Assembly (NCBI RefSeq): GCF_020005365.1
Contig: NZ_JACNML010000004.1
Span: 124,001-188,000 of the forward strand
Direction of reading: 5' to 3'
DNA: 64,000 nucleotides
From: Kangiella shandongensis
Lineage (GTDB): Bacteria; Pseudomonadota; Gammaproteobacteria; Enterobacterales; Kangiellaceae
Shown: in pieces, positions 8,119 to 16,970 of the stretch
Numbering within the stretch: position 1 is the stretch's first letter
Layout of the letters: each line of letters opens with the position of its first letter
The notes under the pieces: model-generated
Database searches by the model: none
What the model was told of the DNA's origin: nothing
The model's input: the letters and a program-made list of their open reading frames with translations, nothing else
Made by a program: the position numbers and the translations under genes

Positions 8119-9300
8119 ATGCTGAAACTCATTAAGAACGCAACTGTTCACGATCCGAAATATATTGGCGTCAAAGATATTATGATAGATTCACAGTCGA
8201 TTATTGCCATCGAAGACAATATTGAATGTGATCATTCTTTCGTTGAAATGATTGATGCAACAGGCCAATTAGCGGTACCGGGCTTTATTGATAGTCTGGT
8301 TCACATAACAGGAGGCGGGGGTGAAGGTGGCTTTACTACTAGGACGCCTGAAGTGAATCTAACCGATTTAACCAAAGCTGGAATTACAACTTTGGTGGGT
8401 GCTTTAGGGACGGACGCAGTTTCAAGAACACTCACCAATCTGATTGCGAAAACAAAAGAGCTGAATGAACTGGGTTTGAGTTGTTACTTTTATTCAGGGT
8501 CGTATCATTTACCAGCGACCACTCTTACTGCCAGTGTCCAGTCGGATATCATGCTAATTGAGGAATGTATCGGTGTCGGTGAAGTGGCGATTGCCGATCA
8601 TAGAGGCTCACAGTTGAGCTATAACGAATTAGCCAGGTTAGCGTCTGACAGTCGTGTCGGTGGTATGTTGTCAGGGAAAAGTGGCATCGTTAGTATTCAT
8701 GTTGGGGATGGCCCCGAGAACCTGAAAGTGATTAATGAAGTTGTCGACAATACCGACATTCCGATCACACAATTTTTACCCACTCACATGAACCGCAATC
8801 AAGCACTGTTTGATGCTGGTATAAACTATGTTGCCCGGGGGGGGTATATTGACCTGACCACAAGCACTACACCTGAGTTTTTAAAAGAAGGCGAGTTAAA
8901 GTGTAGCAGGGCTTTAAAACAGGTTATCGATAAGGAAGCTAATCTAAGTCATATTACTTTTAGTTCAGATGGCCACGCCAGCTTGCCAAGTTTTGATGAA
9001 TCCGGAAACTTGGCTCAACTAGAAATTGGCAAAGAAACCTCTTTATTTGATGAGATTAGAGATGCCGTTCTGATAGAAGACATAGAACTTGAAAAAGCAT
9101 TAGCGGTTATAACGAGTAATCCTGCTGACATTTTGAAAATGAAAAGAAAAGGCCGTCTTAAAGTTGGCTATGATGCGGATATAGTCTTGCTGGATAAAGA
9201 GCGGCTTGTAATTGAAAGTGTTTTTAGCCGAGGTAGAACTATGATCCTTTCAGGCGAAGTGAAGTGTCAGGGTAAGTTTGAACAAGGAGTTACTCGATGA
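8119..9300 (+). CDS. iadA: Isoaspartyl dipeptidase (IadA) homologue with altered metal ligands
   Basis: A 393-residue M38 amidohydrolase close in length and sequence to E. coli IadA, which cleaves beta-aspartyl dipeptides in the cytoplasm. Conserved parts include GGGGEGG (substrate Glu), SGSYHLP (Tyr), His194, His223 in THMNRN, and Asp284 in SSDGH. Two of the six usual metal-site positions differ: the first His of HxH is Leu (L60-V-H62), and the carboxylated Lys position is Glu (E155 in GEVAIADHR). Glu at the Lys site is, as I recall, a recurring variant; loss of the first His is unusual. It sits 1 bp after the transporter gene and overlaps the cyanophycinase by 4 bp, so the substrate is probably beta-Asp-Arg. 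It may be mononuclear, changed in activity, or weakened. Confidence 0.85.
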   Translation: MLKLIKNATVHDPKYIGVKDIMIDSQSIIAIEDNIECDHSFVEMIDATGQLAVPGFIDSLVHITGGGGEGGFTTRTPEVNLTDLTKAGITTLVGALGTDAVSRTLTNLIAKTKELNELGLSCYFYSGSYHLPATTLTASVQSDIMLIEECIGVGEVAIADHRGSQLSYNELARLASDSRVGGMLSGKSGIVSIHVGDGPENLKVINEVVDNTDIPITQFLPTHMNRNQALFDAGINYVARGGYIDLTTSTTPEFLKEGELKCSRALKQVIDKEANLSHITFSSDGHASLPSFDESGNLAQLEIGKETSLFDEIRDAVLIEDIELEKALAVITSNPADILKMKRKGRLKVGYDADIVLLDKERLVIESVFSRGRTMILSGEVKCQGKFEQGVTR

Positions 9301-11009
9301 CCCGTATACTCCTGCTAATACTGATGTCCTTTAGTTTGCAAGCAGTTTCTAAGGATAAAAGTCAAGGTGTCGATAAAAACGGTATTACCCAACTCAGCCC
9401 ACAGATGGTACTGATTGGAGGCGGCCTTAAGGTTTGTAGTAGTTATGTAAAGACTCATTGCTTACAACCATTGAGAAAATCTGAGTTAATGAAGCCTTTG
9501 CTTAGAACTACTAAAGAACTGGTTGTCACAAGCGACACGATAAAAGAGGTGGGTAAGGATAGTTACCATCTTTTCCCAGACAAAAGCATGCTTGATGAAC
9601 TGTCCAGTCATCTGGATAGGTATCTAAAGAAATATGGCAATGAGCCAGTTGATATTGATACCTTTTATTCAAGAATGAACCGATTGAAAGAGGGTGGTCA
9701 AAAAGGCTTCGAGAAGTTTTTGTCGGAGCTTAATCAAAGACAAAGCCAATTTATAGAACAAAGTTTACAGGCACCATTGGAGTCAAAGGAGGGAAAGGCA
9801 TTAACAGAAAAAGCTTATTTAAATTATTCCGATGAGGATACTGTTAGGATTATTCAAAAAGCTCAACATTTGAGCCAAGTTATTGCCGAAGCCAAGGGGA
9901 AGGACAAGGCAAGAGTTTTAATTTTAACTTCATCCTCTTCTGATCTATTTGATGCAGTGAGCTTCTACCTTCATCTATTTGCCAATGAGCAGATTGAAAC
10001 GGCCTGGCTACCATTAGAGCCTGCATTTCTTGAGGTTAGCCTTTCGGAAAATTTGCGTTGTGAAGATATCGAGGTGATAAGAGCGCAGAGTCAGCAGCAA
10101 TATTTTCGCAGTAGAGTCTATCCATTATTGAGTCAATACCAGCATGTCTTTTGTCATAAGCCGGAGTTACTCAATGAGCTTATCCTTTCAGCCGATGCTT
10201 TATTTATTAATGGTGGGGATCAAACCTTAACCTTGCAGTCGTTTGTTAAAGATGCAACGAACTTACGTGAGTTCTCACCTTATTATGGGCTGATCAAAAA
10301 GCAGTTCGAAGCTGGAAAGTTGCTGATTATGGGAACCAGCGCCGGTACTGCAGTACAAAGTGGAAATCATGAAGACGGTAATAAACTGCCAATGATCTCT
10401 AATGGCGGGTCACTACGAGGAGGCTACGAGGGGGCTATGCCAGTGCTCGTTCCTCCAGCTGCTAGCTGCACGGAAGAATCTTCTTGCCCCAAAGGTTTGC
10501 AAGCCAATAGCTTAACTTACAATCCGAGGGGCGGCTTAGGCCTGGTCAACCTTGGTGTTTTTGATACGCATTTTTCAGAGCGTGAGCGCCTGGTTAGATT
10601 GTCGAGGTTGCTATTGGATACCCAGAGTTCTTTGGGTATTGGCATTGATGAAAACACCGCATTACATCTCACTAAGCGTAATGGTAAATACCAATATTTG
10701 GTTTATGGGCAAGGAGCGACTTGGTTTGTTGATAGTTCTCAGGCCAAATTGCTCAAGTCGCCAAATAAAATCACTATGGAAAATGTGTCTATAGCAGTCA
10801 TGCGACAAAAGGATAAGAACCTCTGGAGTGAGCGCGAAATGATTCAAGTGGCATTCAAAGGAATTGAGTGTGAAACAAAAATAAAGCTCGGTTGTCAGCT
10901 AGTCACGGGTGATGAAAACTACCCCTTAGTGTTGCAGGTCACATCAAGTGACTATACATTAACTGATGATGTCATATCAGTTAATCTGACAATTGGGCTT
11001 TCTCATTGA
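9297..11009 (+). CDS. Secreted cyanophycinase (peptidase S51)
   Basis: A 570-residue exported serine peptidase of the cyanophycinase family, which cuts the Asp-Arg polymer cyanophycin into beta-Asp-Arg dipeptides. The start shows a short signal peptide (ILLLILMSFSLQAVS). Family features are VLIGGGLKVCSSYV near residue 40, FINGGDQTLTLQSF, the nucleophile motif MGTSAGTAVQSG, FDTHFSERERL with the catalytic-type His, and LGIGIDENTAL. It is far longer than the roughly 270-residue cytoplasmic CphB. The extra length is an N-terminal helical insert (about residues 60-210) and a C-terminal domain, as in extracellular forms. Its ATG overlaps the iadA stop (ATGA). A secreted polymer cutter, a TonB receptor, a transporter and a dipeptidase together form a coherent scavenging route. 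Confidence 0.85.
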   Translation: MTRILLLILMSFSLQAVSKDKSQGVDKNGITQLSPQMVLIGGGLKVCSSYVKTHCLQPLRKSELMKPLLRTTKELVVTSDTIKEVGKDSYHLFPDKSMLDELSSHLDRYLKKYGNEPVDIDTFYSRMNRLKEGGQKGFEKFLSELNQRQSQFIEQSLQAPLESKEGKALTEKAYLNYSDEDTVRIIQKAQHLSQVIAEAKGKDKARVLILTSSSSDLFDAVSFYLHLFANEQIETAWLPLEPAFLEVSLSENLRCEDIEVIRAQSQQQYFRSRVYPLLSQYQHVFCHKPELLNELILSADALFINGGDQTLTLQSFVKDATNLREFSPYYGLIKKQFEAGKLLIMGTSAGTAVQSGNHEDGNKLPMISNGGSLRGGYEGAMPVLVPPAASCTEESSCPKGLQANSLTYNPRGGLGLVNLGVFDTHFSERERLVRLSRLLLDTQSSLGIGIDENTALHLTKRNGKYQYLVYGQGATWFVDSSQAKLLKSPNKITMENVSIAVMRQKDKNLWSEREMIQVAFKGIECETKIKLGCQLVTGDENYPLVLQVTSSDYTLTDDVISVNLTIGLSH

Positions 11010-11033
11010 CTTAATAGCGGTGGTAAAAGAAAC

Positions 11034-11059
11034 AAAAAAGGAGCCGAAGCTCCTTTTTT
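11034..11059. terminator. Bidirectional intrinsic terminator
   Basis: AAAAAAGGAGC, loop CGAA, GCTCCTTTTTT is symmetric and ends both the cyanophycin operon on the plus strand and the convergent DUF885 gene on the minus strand. Confidence 0.85.
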
Positions 11060-11071
11060 GTTAGACGATAA

Positions 11072-12919
11072 TCAGGCTTCGCCTAGCTTTGAGTCAATCC
11101 ATTCCTGGAGCTTAGTTTTAAGTACTGGCATAGGCATGGCTCCGTCGAGCAATATTTCACTGTGGAACTCACGAATATCAAATTGCTCGCCGAGCTTTTC
11201 TTCAGCCTCTGCTCTCAAGCGGCTGATTTCACGCTGCCCCACTTTGTATGAAACCGCCTGACCTGGCCAGGCGATATAACGTTCTACTTCAGAGATGACA
11301 TCGGTATCTGCCATCGAGGAGTTTTCCATCATGTAATCAATAGCTTTTTGACGAGACCAGCCTTTAGCGTGTAGTCCAGTATCGACTACCAGACGCATGG
11401 CTCGCAGCATTTCATCACTGAGGCGGCCGTAATATTGCATTGGGTCGGTGAACATCCCCATTTCTTTACCGATGGATTCCGCATACAGTGCCCAGCCTTC
11501 GGTGAATACGCTTAAACCGCCAAAACGTCTGAACATTGGCAGGCCTTCGACTTCCTGCTGTAGTGAAAGTTGGAAGTGATGGCCTGGAGCCGCTTCGTGA
11601 ATGGATAAGGTTTCCATGCCAAATTTAGGCTGGCCTTTGAGGTTAAAGGTGTTGACGTAGAAAACACCCGGGCGAGAACCATCGGGACTACCTGGCATAT
11701 AAGAAGCACCTGAGGCTGACTCTGCACGGAATGCTTCAACCGCTCTAACTTCATAGTCACTTTTCGGTTGGACATCAAACATTTTGGGAAGAAGCTTGTT
11801 TACTTTTATCTGTAGGTCGCGATATCCCTGCAATAAGTCCTCTTCGTTGTCATAGTAGAACTCAGGATTTGTCTGCACGTAGGTAAACCACTCATCAAGG
11901 GTGCCCTTGAAGCCTTCCTGTGCCATGACTTTTTTCATTTCACTGCGAATGCGTGCGACTTCGGCTAAGCCAAACTGGTGAATTTCATCGGCGGTTAAGT
12001 CGGTCGTGGTAAAGGTCTTTAGCTGATAATTATACCAGGCTTTACCGTTGGGCTGCTCACTCAAGCCGAAGCTGTCACGTGCATGCTCCAGATAGTCATT
12101 TTGGACAAAGTCATGCAGGCGTTTATAAACTGGTACCAACTTTTCAGTAATGGTTTTTTTATAAGCTGCGGTTAAACGCTTCTTATCTTCTTCGGAAAAG
12201 TCTTCAGGCAGGTTCTCGATGGGTTTGTAGAATATACTTTGAGTTGGCTCTTCAACCACATGGGCTTTGATCTGTGGTATCACTTTTTCCATTAGCGCTC
12301 TGGGTTGAACGACATTTTGCTCAATGCCCTGATTCATATTGGCAATGATTTGATCCATAAGAACAACACCATCATCGACCCGTTTGAGCCAATTGTCATA
12401 ATCTTCCACCGTGTTGAAAGGCTGTAAACTCTGGCCTGAGCCTAGCTGAGCAAAAAAGCTGGTTAAGTTATTCGACTGGTTTAACGGAATAAGGTGCTGA
12501 GGAAACTGCTCTCCTTCGAGTGTCAGTTTAGATTGATAAATAAAGACGTCATAGCTGACCCGATCCTGGCCTGTTAAGAGTTCACGATCGATCTGTTTAA
12601 TTTTATCCAGCCATCTGACCGTGAAGTCATGCATTGTTTGGCGATATTCAGGAGATAAAAAGTTAGGCAGCTGATCGTTATAACGGTTATCGCCGATAGC
12701 TGTCGCCTGAATGGGGTTAAGCTTTAAATTTTCCTGGAAGTTCTGTGCAAACAGCTGGTTTAATTTTTTCGAGGCTTCCTCTGCGGTCATGGTCTGTTCT
12801 TGTTTGACCACTGACTCTGCTTTTTGCACCGGTTGTGGGGTTTGAGTCTCTGTTTGATCGTCTGCACATCCTGCAAGAGCCAGCGCAATACTGAGACTGA
12901 CAAGGGTTATTTTATTCAC
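11072..12919 (-). CDS. DUF885 metallopeptidase lipoprotein (copy 1)
   Basis: A 615-residue predicted lipoprotein with the lipobox ALAGC at residues 14-18, so it should be anchored in the envelope. The body is a DUF885 domain, whose gluzincin-like zinc site is seen as HEAAPGHHFQ with a downstream FTEGWALYAE that supplies the third ligand. Other family marks are DGSRPGVFYVNTFNLKGQP and AWPGQAVSYKVGQREI. DUF885 proteins are thought to be M32-like carboxypeptidases; the substrate is unproven. A clear paralogue lies at 20979-22838. The gene is monocistronic, divergent from the DUF4442 gene, with an inverted repeat between the two. Confidence 0.85.
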   Translation of the reverse strand: MNKITLVSLSIALALAGCADDQTETQTPQPVQKAESVVKQEQTMTAEEASKKLNQLFAQNFQENLKLNPIQATAIGDNRYNDQLPNFLSPEYRQTMHDFTVRWLDKIKQIDRELLTGQDRVSYDVFIYQSKLTLEGEQFPQHLIPLNQSNNLTSFFAQLGSGQSLQPFNTVEDYDNWLKRVDDGVVLMDQIIANMNQGIEQNVVQPRALMEKVIPQIKAHVVEEPTQSIFYKPIENLPEDFSEEDKKRLTAAYKKTITEKLVPVYKRLHDFVQNDYLEHARDSFGLSEQPNGKAWYNYQLKTFTTTDLTADEIHQFGLAEVARIRSEMKKVMAQEGFKGTLDEWFTYVQTNPEFYYDNEEDLLQGYRDLQIKVNKLLPKMFDVQPKSDYEVRAVEAFRAESASGASYMPGSPDGSRPGVFYVNTFNLKGQPKFGMETLSIHEAAPGHHFQLSLQQEVEGLPMFRRFGGLSVFTEGWALYAESIGKEMGMFTDPMQYYGRLSDEMLRAMRLVVDTGLHAKGWSRQKAIDYMMENSSMADTDVISEVERYIAWPGQAVSYKVGQREISRLRAEAEEKLGEQFDIREFHSEILLDGAMPMPVLKTKLQEWIDSKLGEA

Positions 12920-12994
12920 TGTAGTTCCTTTTATTATTTGCTTAGCAAAACATTAGCATAAATGAAACGCAAAAAACCTTTTTGAAATATCTTT

Positions 12995-13018
12995 TTACAC
13001 ATCTATCTCTATGTGTAA
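12995..13018. promoter_or_regulatory. Inverted repeat between divergent genes, candidate operator
   Basis: TTACACAT (12995-13002), eight bases, then ATGTGTAA (13011-13018) form a perfect 8-bp dyad in the 161-bp gap between the DUF885 gene and the DUF4442 gene. The spacing suits a dimeric regulator, but no regulator gene is adjacent and the site does not match a consensus I know. Confidence 0.35.
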
Positions 13019-13080
13019 TTATTACCTGGTCAGTCCAGTTGCTTTGCATATTCAATAACTAAGGGTGGGAATGATTTGCC

Positions 13081-13572
13081 ATGAGTAAAAACAACCGATT
13101 AGCCAGTTTGGTTGCTAAAATCGAAAGACTTCCCAATAGCTTAAGGTTGCCAGCATTAAATTTTGTATTGCGGCGTACCGTTAAGCTGGTGGGTACGGCT
13201 AAAGTTGAGGTATTAAAATTAACGAAGACTGAGTCTGAGTTTCGACTAAGAAACCGTAAAAAAGTACAAAACCACATTGGAACCGTACATGCTGCCGGCA
13301 TGGCTCTGATTGCCGAAACCGCGACTGGTATGCTGGTTGGGATGAATGTGCCTGATGATAAGGTGCCAGTAATCAAGACATTAAAAGTGGACTTCTTAAA
13401 GCGTGCAAAAGGGGACTTAGTCGCTAAAGCTCATCTGACGGAAGCGCAAATTAACGATATTCTGACGCTGGAAAAGGGGGAGGTTGAAGTAGCGGTTTCG
13501 GTCACCGATGATGAAACCAAAGAGCCTATCGCTTGCCAGATGGTGTGGGCCTGGACACCTAAACGCTCTTAA
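13081..13572 (+). CDS. DUF4442 hotdog-fold protein (thioesterase-like)
   Basis: A 163-residue protein matching the DUF4442 group of hotdog-fold proteins related to PaaI-like acyl-CoA thioesterases. The signature part is NHIGTVHAAGMALIAETATGML, where Asn, His and the following helix form the hotdog active-site region, followed by the beta strand TLKVDFLKRAKGDL and the C-terminal WAWTP. Soluble, with no signal peptide. The reaction is probably thioester hydrolysis, but the substrate is unknown. It is transcribed alone; the following gap holds a palindromic element rather than an obvious terminator. Confidence 0.72.
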   Translation: MSKNNRLASLVAKIERLPNSLRLPALNFVLRRTVKLVGTAKVEVLKLTKTESEFRLRNRKKVQNHIGTVHAAGMALIAETATGMLVGMNVPDDKVPVIKTLKVDFLKRAKGDLVAKAHLTEAQINDILTLEKGEVEVAVSVTDDETKEPIACQMVWAWTPKRS

Positions 13573-13600
13573 AAATCATAGTCGTTACTTAGGTGGTGTT

Positions 13601-13660
13601 AAATCTCAAGTTTTTTCAAGTCATTTACTGAAGTAAACTCCTTTCAAAAGCTTGAGATTT
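13601..13660. repeat. Nested palindromic element A (in the 13573-13921 gap)
   Basis: The outer arms AAATCTCAAG (13601-13610) and CTTGAGATTT (13651-13660) are perfect and are extended inward by a G-T pair and four A-T pairs. A second small dyad TTTACT-GA-AGTAAA (13624-13637) is at the centre. The core resembles that of element C at 16810-16821, although the arms differ. The remaining 260 bases before prfB hold no ORF that I can support, only partial AGCTATAG repeats. Confidence 0.6.
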
Positions 13661-13921
13661 GCCTAGCCTAAGCTATAGCCTATGAATTTTAAGCTATAGG
13701 TTATATCCTTTCTGGGGCTAAACTCCATAGTTTGCCGACTCAGTGCTGAGCTAATAACCCTTAACGCCAACCTCAATATTAAAATATCTATAACATTTCG
13801 ACTAATTTTGTCCCGATGCCTTTGTTTATGGCTATGAAGTAGCCCCGCGATTGGTTAAAATATGCCCCTTTTGCGCAAAAAGAGCGTTAAATAGCCGGGA
13901 TTCGGCCGTAACTGGGGTAAT

Positions 13922-15020
13922 ATGTTAGAAGTTAATCCAATAAGAGAACATCTAAAAGATATGTCTGAGCGTGTTGAGACGCTTAGGGGGTATCTTTGAC
14001 TTCGACGCCAAGAAAGAGCGTTTAGAAGAAGTTACTAAAGAGCTTGAACAGCCTGACGTGTGGAACGATCAGGAGCGTGCACAGGCTTTAGGTCAGGAAA
14101 GAGCGAAACTGGAAGCTGTCGTCGAGACGATTATTGAGCTAGAGCAAGGTGTTGCCGATAACTCGGATCTGCTGGAGATTGCGGTCGAGGAAGAGGATGG
14201 TGATAGTGTTGAGATGATCGAGTCCGAGCTGACCGGTCTCGAAAAGATGCTGGCAAAACTGGAATTCCGCCGCATGTTCTCCGGTGATATGGATGACAGT
14301 AATGCCTATCTCGATATTCAGGCAGGTTCAGGTGGAACCGAGGCGCAGGACTGGGCGAGCATGTTATTGCGTATGTATTTACGCTGGGCTGAGAGTCGTG
14401 GTTTCAAGGTCGAGGTCACTGAAGAGTCCGAAGGCGATGTGGCAGGCATTAAGAGTGCGACCATTAAAGTCGATGGCGAGTATGCCTACGGTTGGCTGCG
14501 TACGGAAACTGGCGTTCACCGTCTGGTGCGAAAATCGCCTTTCGACTCAGGTAACCGTAGGCATACGTCCTTTGCTTCCGTGTTCGTTTATCCGGAAGTC
14601 GACGATGATATTGATATCGAAGTGAACCCAGCAGATTTACGCGTGGACACCTACCGTGCCAGTGGTGCCGGTGGTCAGCACGTCAACAAAACCGACTCTG
14701 CGATACGACTGACCCATATTCCAACGGGCATAGTGGTGCAGTGTCAGAATGATCGCTCGCAGCACAAAAACCGTGCCGAAGCGATGAAAATGATGAAGGC
14801 CAAGCTCTATGAGCTGGAGATGCAAAAGCAGCGCGAAGAGCAGCAAGCCCTGGAAGAATCCAAGTCGGATATCGGCTGGGGTAGTCAGATCCGCTCTTAT
14901 GTTCTCGATCAGTCGAGGATTAAAGATTTGCGTACCAGCCACGAGTCGAGTAATACGCAGGCGGTGCTGGATGGTGATCTCGATAGCTTCATAGAGGCAT
15001 CTCTAAAGGCCGGCGTATAA
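13922..15020 (+). CDS. prfB: Peptide chain release factor 2, programmed +1 frameshift
   Basis: RF2 recognises UGA and UAA stop codons and triggers peptide release. The gene starts at ATG 13922 and reads 25 codons to an in-frame TGA at 13997-13999, embedded in AGGGGGTATCTTTGAC, identical to the classic autoregulatory +1 frameshift site with its internal Shine-Dalgarno. After the shift at CTT, reading resumes at GAC 13998 and gives 365 residues, the same as E. coli RF2. The codon-recognition motif SPF (RKSPFDSG) and the catalytic GGQ ([13 protein letters not shown]) are present. A call starting at 13971 would miss the true N-terminus. It is followed by lysS, as in E. coli. Confidence 0.95.
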
Positions 15021-15045
15021 CCTACTGCGCTTGCAAATACTGCGT

Positions 15046-15077
15046 TATATTGTAGCTGCAAATGCTCGCTTACAATA
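15046..15077. repeat. Palindromic element B after prfB
   Basis: ATATTGTA (15046-15053) and TACAATAT (15070-15077) bracket the 16-base centre GCTGCAAATGCTCGCT, parts of which are echoed upstream (GCGCTTGCAAATACTGCG). Two further small hairpins follow: TGCTAA-TAT-TTAGCA (15121-15135) and CTCTAAT-CCAGC-ATTAGAG (15141-15159). None has a T-run, so they look like extragenic palindromes or leader structures of lysS rather than a terminator. Confidence 0.5.
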
Positions 15078-15255
15078 TGCCTTGTCTTTGCTTCGCTCGT
15101 GACGGTTATAATGAAATTATTGCTAATATTTAGCAGTACTCTCTAATCCAGCATTAGAGGTTATATATATTCACAGAAAAATGATGTGAGTTTTCGTACC
15201 GTTAAGCGGTACTTGTTTTAATGATTAAGTAATTAACTTGAGGTGAAGAGAAAAA

Positions 15256-16755
15256 ATGAGCAATCAAGAAACCCCGGTCGTCGACGTCAACGAACAAATT
15301 ACCATGCGTAAAGAGAAGTTGGCGGAGAAACGAAAACAGGGGATTGCCTTTCCGAACGACTTCCGTCGTGATTCCCTGGCTGCTGAAATCGCTATCGAGT
15401 ATGGCGATAAAGAAAAGCCTGAGCTGGAGGAAATCGGTAAGAAGGTGAAGGTTGCTGGTCGTATCATGCTGTTCCGTAAGATGGGCAAAGCGAGCTTTAT
15501 CACCATTCAAGATATGTCGGGTCGAATCCAGTCTTACGTGCGTAAAGATCAGGTTGGCGAAGACGTTTATAATGATTTTAAAACCTGGGATATCGGCGAT
15601 ATCGTGGGCATTGAAGGTACTGTGTTTAAAACCAATAAGGGTGAGTTGTCGGTTAAGGCATCGGATATCCGCTTATTGACTAAATCCTTGCGTCCATTGC
15701 CGGACAAATGGGGGGGCTTATCCGATCAGGAAACGCGTTACCGTCAGCGTTACGTTGATCTGATTGTAAATGAAGAGTCTCGTGCAACCTTTATCGCGCG
15801 CTCAAAAGTGGTTAAAGCAATTCGCGACTTCCTGGAAACTCGCGACTTCTTGGAAGTTGAAACGCCAATGATGCATGTGATTCCGGGTGGTGCCACAGCC
15901 AAACCATTCGAAACGCATCATAATGCTCTGGATATGCCGTTATTCTTACGGGTTGCTCCTGAGCTGTACCTAAAGCGTCTGGTTGTTGGTGGTCTTGAGA
16001 AGGTGTTTGAGATTAACCGTAACTTCCGTAATGAAGGGTTGTCGACGCGCCACAACCCAGAATTCACCATGCTGGAGTTTTACTGGGGATATGCGGATTA
16101 TCACGATCTTATGGATTTAACCGAAGAGATGCTGCGTTATACGGTTGAGTCAGTGTTAGGTAAAACGGTATTTGAAAGTAGCGGTGCAACCTATGATTTT
16201 GGTAAGCCATTTACGCGTATGACGGTGTTGGAAGCGATTCTGAAATACCTACCGGAAGTCAAGGTTGAGCAGTTGAACGATCTAGAGTCTGCGAAGAAAG
16301 TGGCTAAAGCATGTAATGTCAAAGTTGAAGACAGCTGGGGGCTGGGCAAGATCCAGATTGAGATTTTCGAAGAGGTCGCTGAGCATAAATTGATTCAACC
16401 AACGTTCATTACGGCTTATCCGGCTGAGGTATCACCGTTGGCTCGTCGTAACGATGACAATCCATTCGTTACTGACCGCTTTGAATTCTTTGCCGGTGGG
16501 CGTGAGCTGGCGAACGGCTTCTCTGAGTTGAATGACGCTGAAGATCAGGCTGAGCGCTTCAAAGCCCAGGTTGAAGCAAAAGATGCCGGTGATGACGAAG
16601 CGATGCATTATGATGCTGATTATATTCGTGCCCTGGAGTATGGCTTACCGCCAACGGCCGGTGAGGGTATCGGTATTGACCGTCTGGTGATGCTGCTAAC
16701 CGATTCACCAAGTATTCGAGACGTACTGTTGTTCCCACATATGCGTCCTGAGTAA
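15256..16755 (+). CDS. lysS: Lysyl-tRNA synthetase, class II
   Basis: A 499-residue class II LysRS that charges tRNA-Lys. The N-terminal OB-fold anticodon-binding domain includes [18 protein letters not shown]. The catalytic domain has motif 1 around [16 protein letters not shown], motif 2 [20 protein letters not shown] and motif 3 [19 protein letters not shown]. Length and start agree with other bacterial LysRS, and an AGGTGAAGAG ribosome site lies before ATG 15256. prfB and lysS are 235 bp apart, with structured DNA between, so a separate lysS promoter is possible. Confidence 0.97.
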   Translation: MSNQETPVVDVNEQITMRKEKLAEKRKQGIAFPNDFRRDSLAAEIAIEYGDKEKPELEEIGKKVKVAGRIMLFRKMGKASFITIQDMSGRIQSYVRKDQVGEDVYNDFKTWDIGDIVGIEGTVFKTNKGELSVKASDIRLLTKSLRPLPDKWGGLSDQETRYRQRYVDLIVNEESRATFIARSKVVKAIRDFLETRDFLEVETPMMHVIPGGATAKPFETHHNALDMPLFLRVAPELYLKRLVVGGLEKVFEINRNFRNEGLSTRHNPEFTMLEFYWGYADYHDLMDLTEEMLRYTVESVLGKTVFESSGATYDFGKPFTRMTVLEAILKYLPEVKVEQLNDLESAKKVAKACNVKVEDSWGLGKIQIEIFEEVAEHKLIQPTFITAYPAEVSPLARRNDDNPFVTDRFEFFAGGRELANGFSELNDAEDQAERFKAQVEAKDAGDDEAMHYDADYIRALEYGLPPTAGEGIGIDRLVMLLTDSPSIRDVLLFPHMRPE

Positions 16756-16765
16756 ACAACTATCT

Positions 16766-16865
16766 TTTTTACGCTTATACTTCGTTATAAAGCAATTTAT
16801 CTTGCTCAGTTACTAGAGTAAATTCTGCGAGATAAATTGCTTCAGGCCTCGTTTAAGCGTAAAAA
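16766..16865. repeat. Triple-nested palindromic element C after lysS
   Basis: Three perfect dyads share one centre: TTTTTACGCTTA (16766-16777) with TAAGCGTAAAAA (16854-16865), AAGCAATTTATCT (16790-16802) with AGATAAATTGCTT (16830-16842), and TTACT (16810-16814) with AGTAA (16817-16821). As RNA this would be a long, bulged hairpin of 30 base pairs. Its core resembles element A. It may terminate lysS, but the fold is much larger than needed for that. Confidence 0.65.
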
Positions 16866-16970
16866 CCTTAGTTTTTAGCCAGAAGCCAACTATTCCTCGA
16901 AACGTCCGCGCCTCGTTAGAAGCGAAAACTCTGCGTTTATCGTTAAACTAAGCTCTTTAATCATTCTGTC

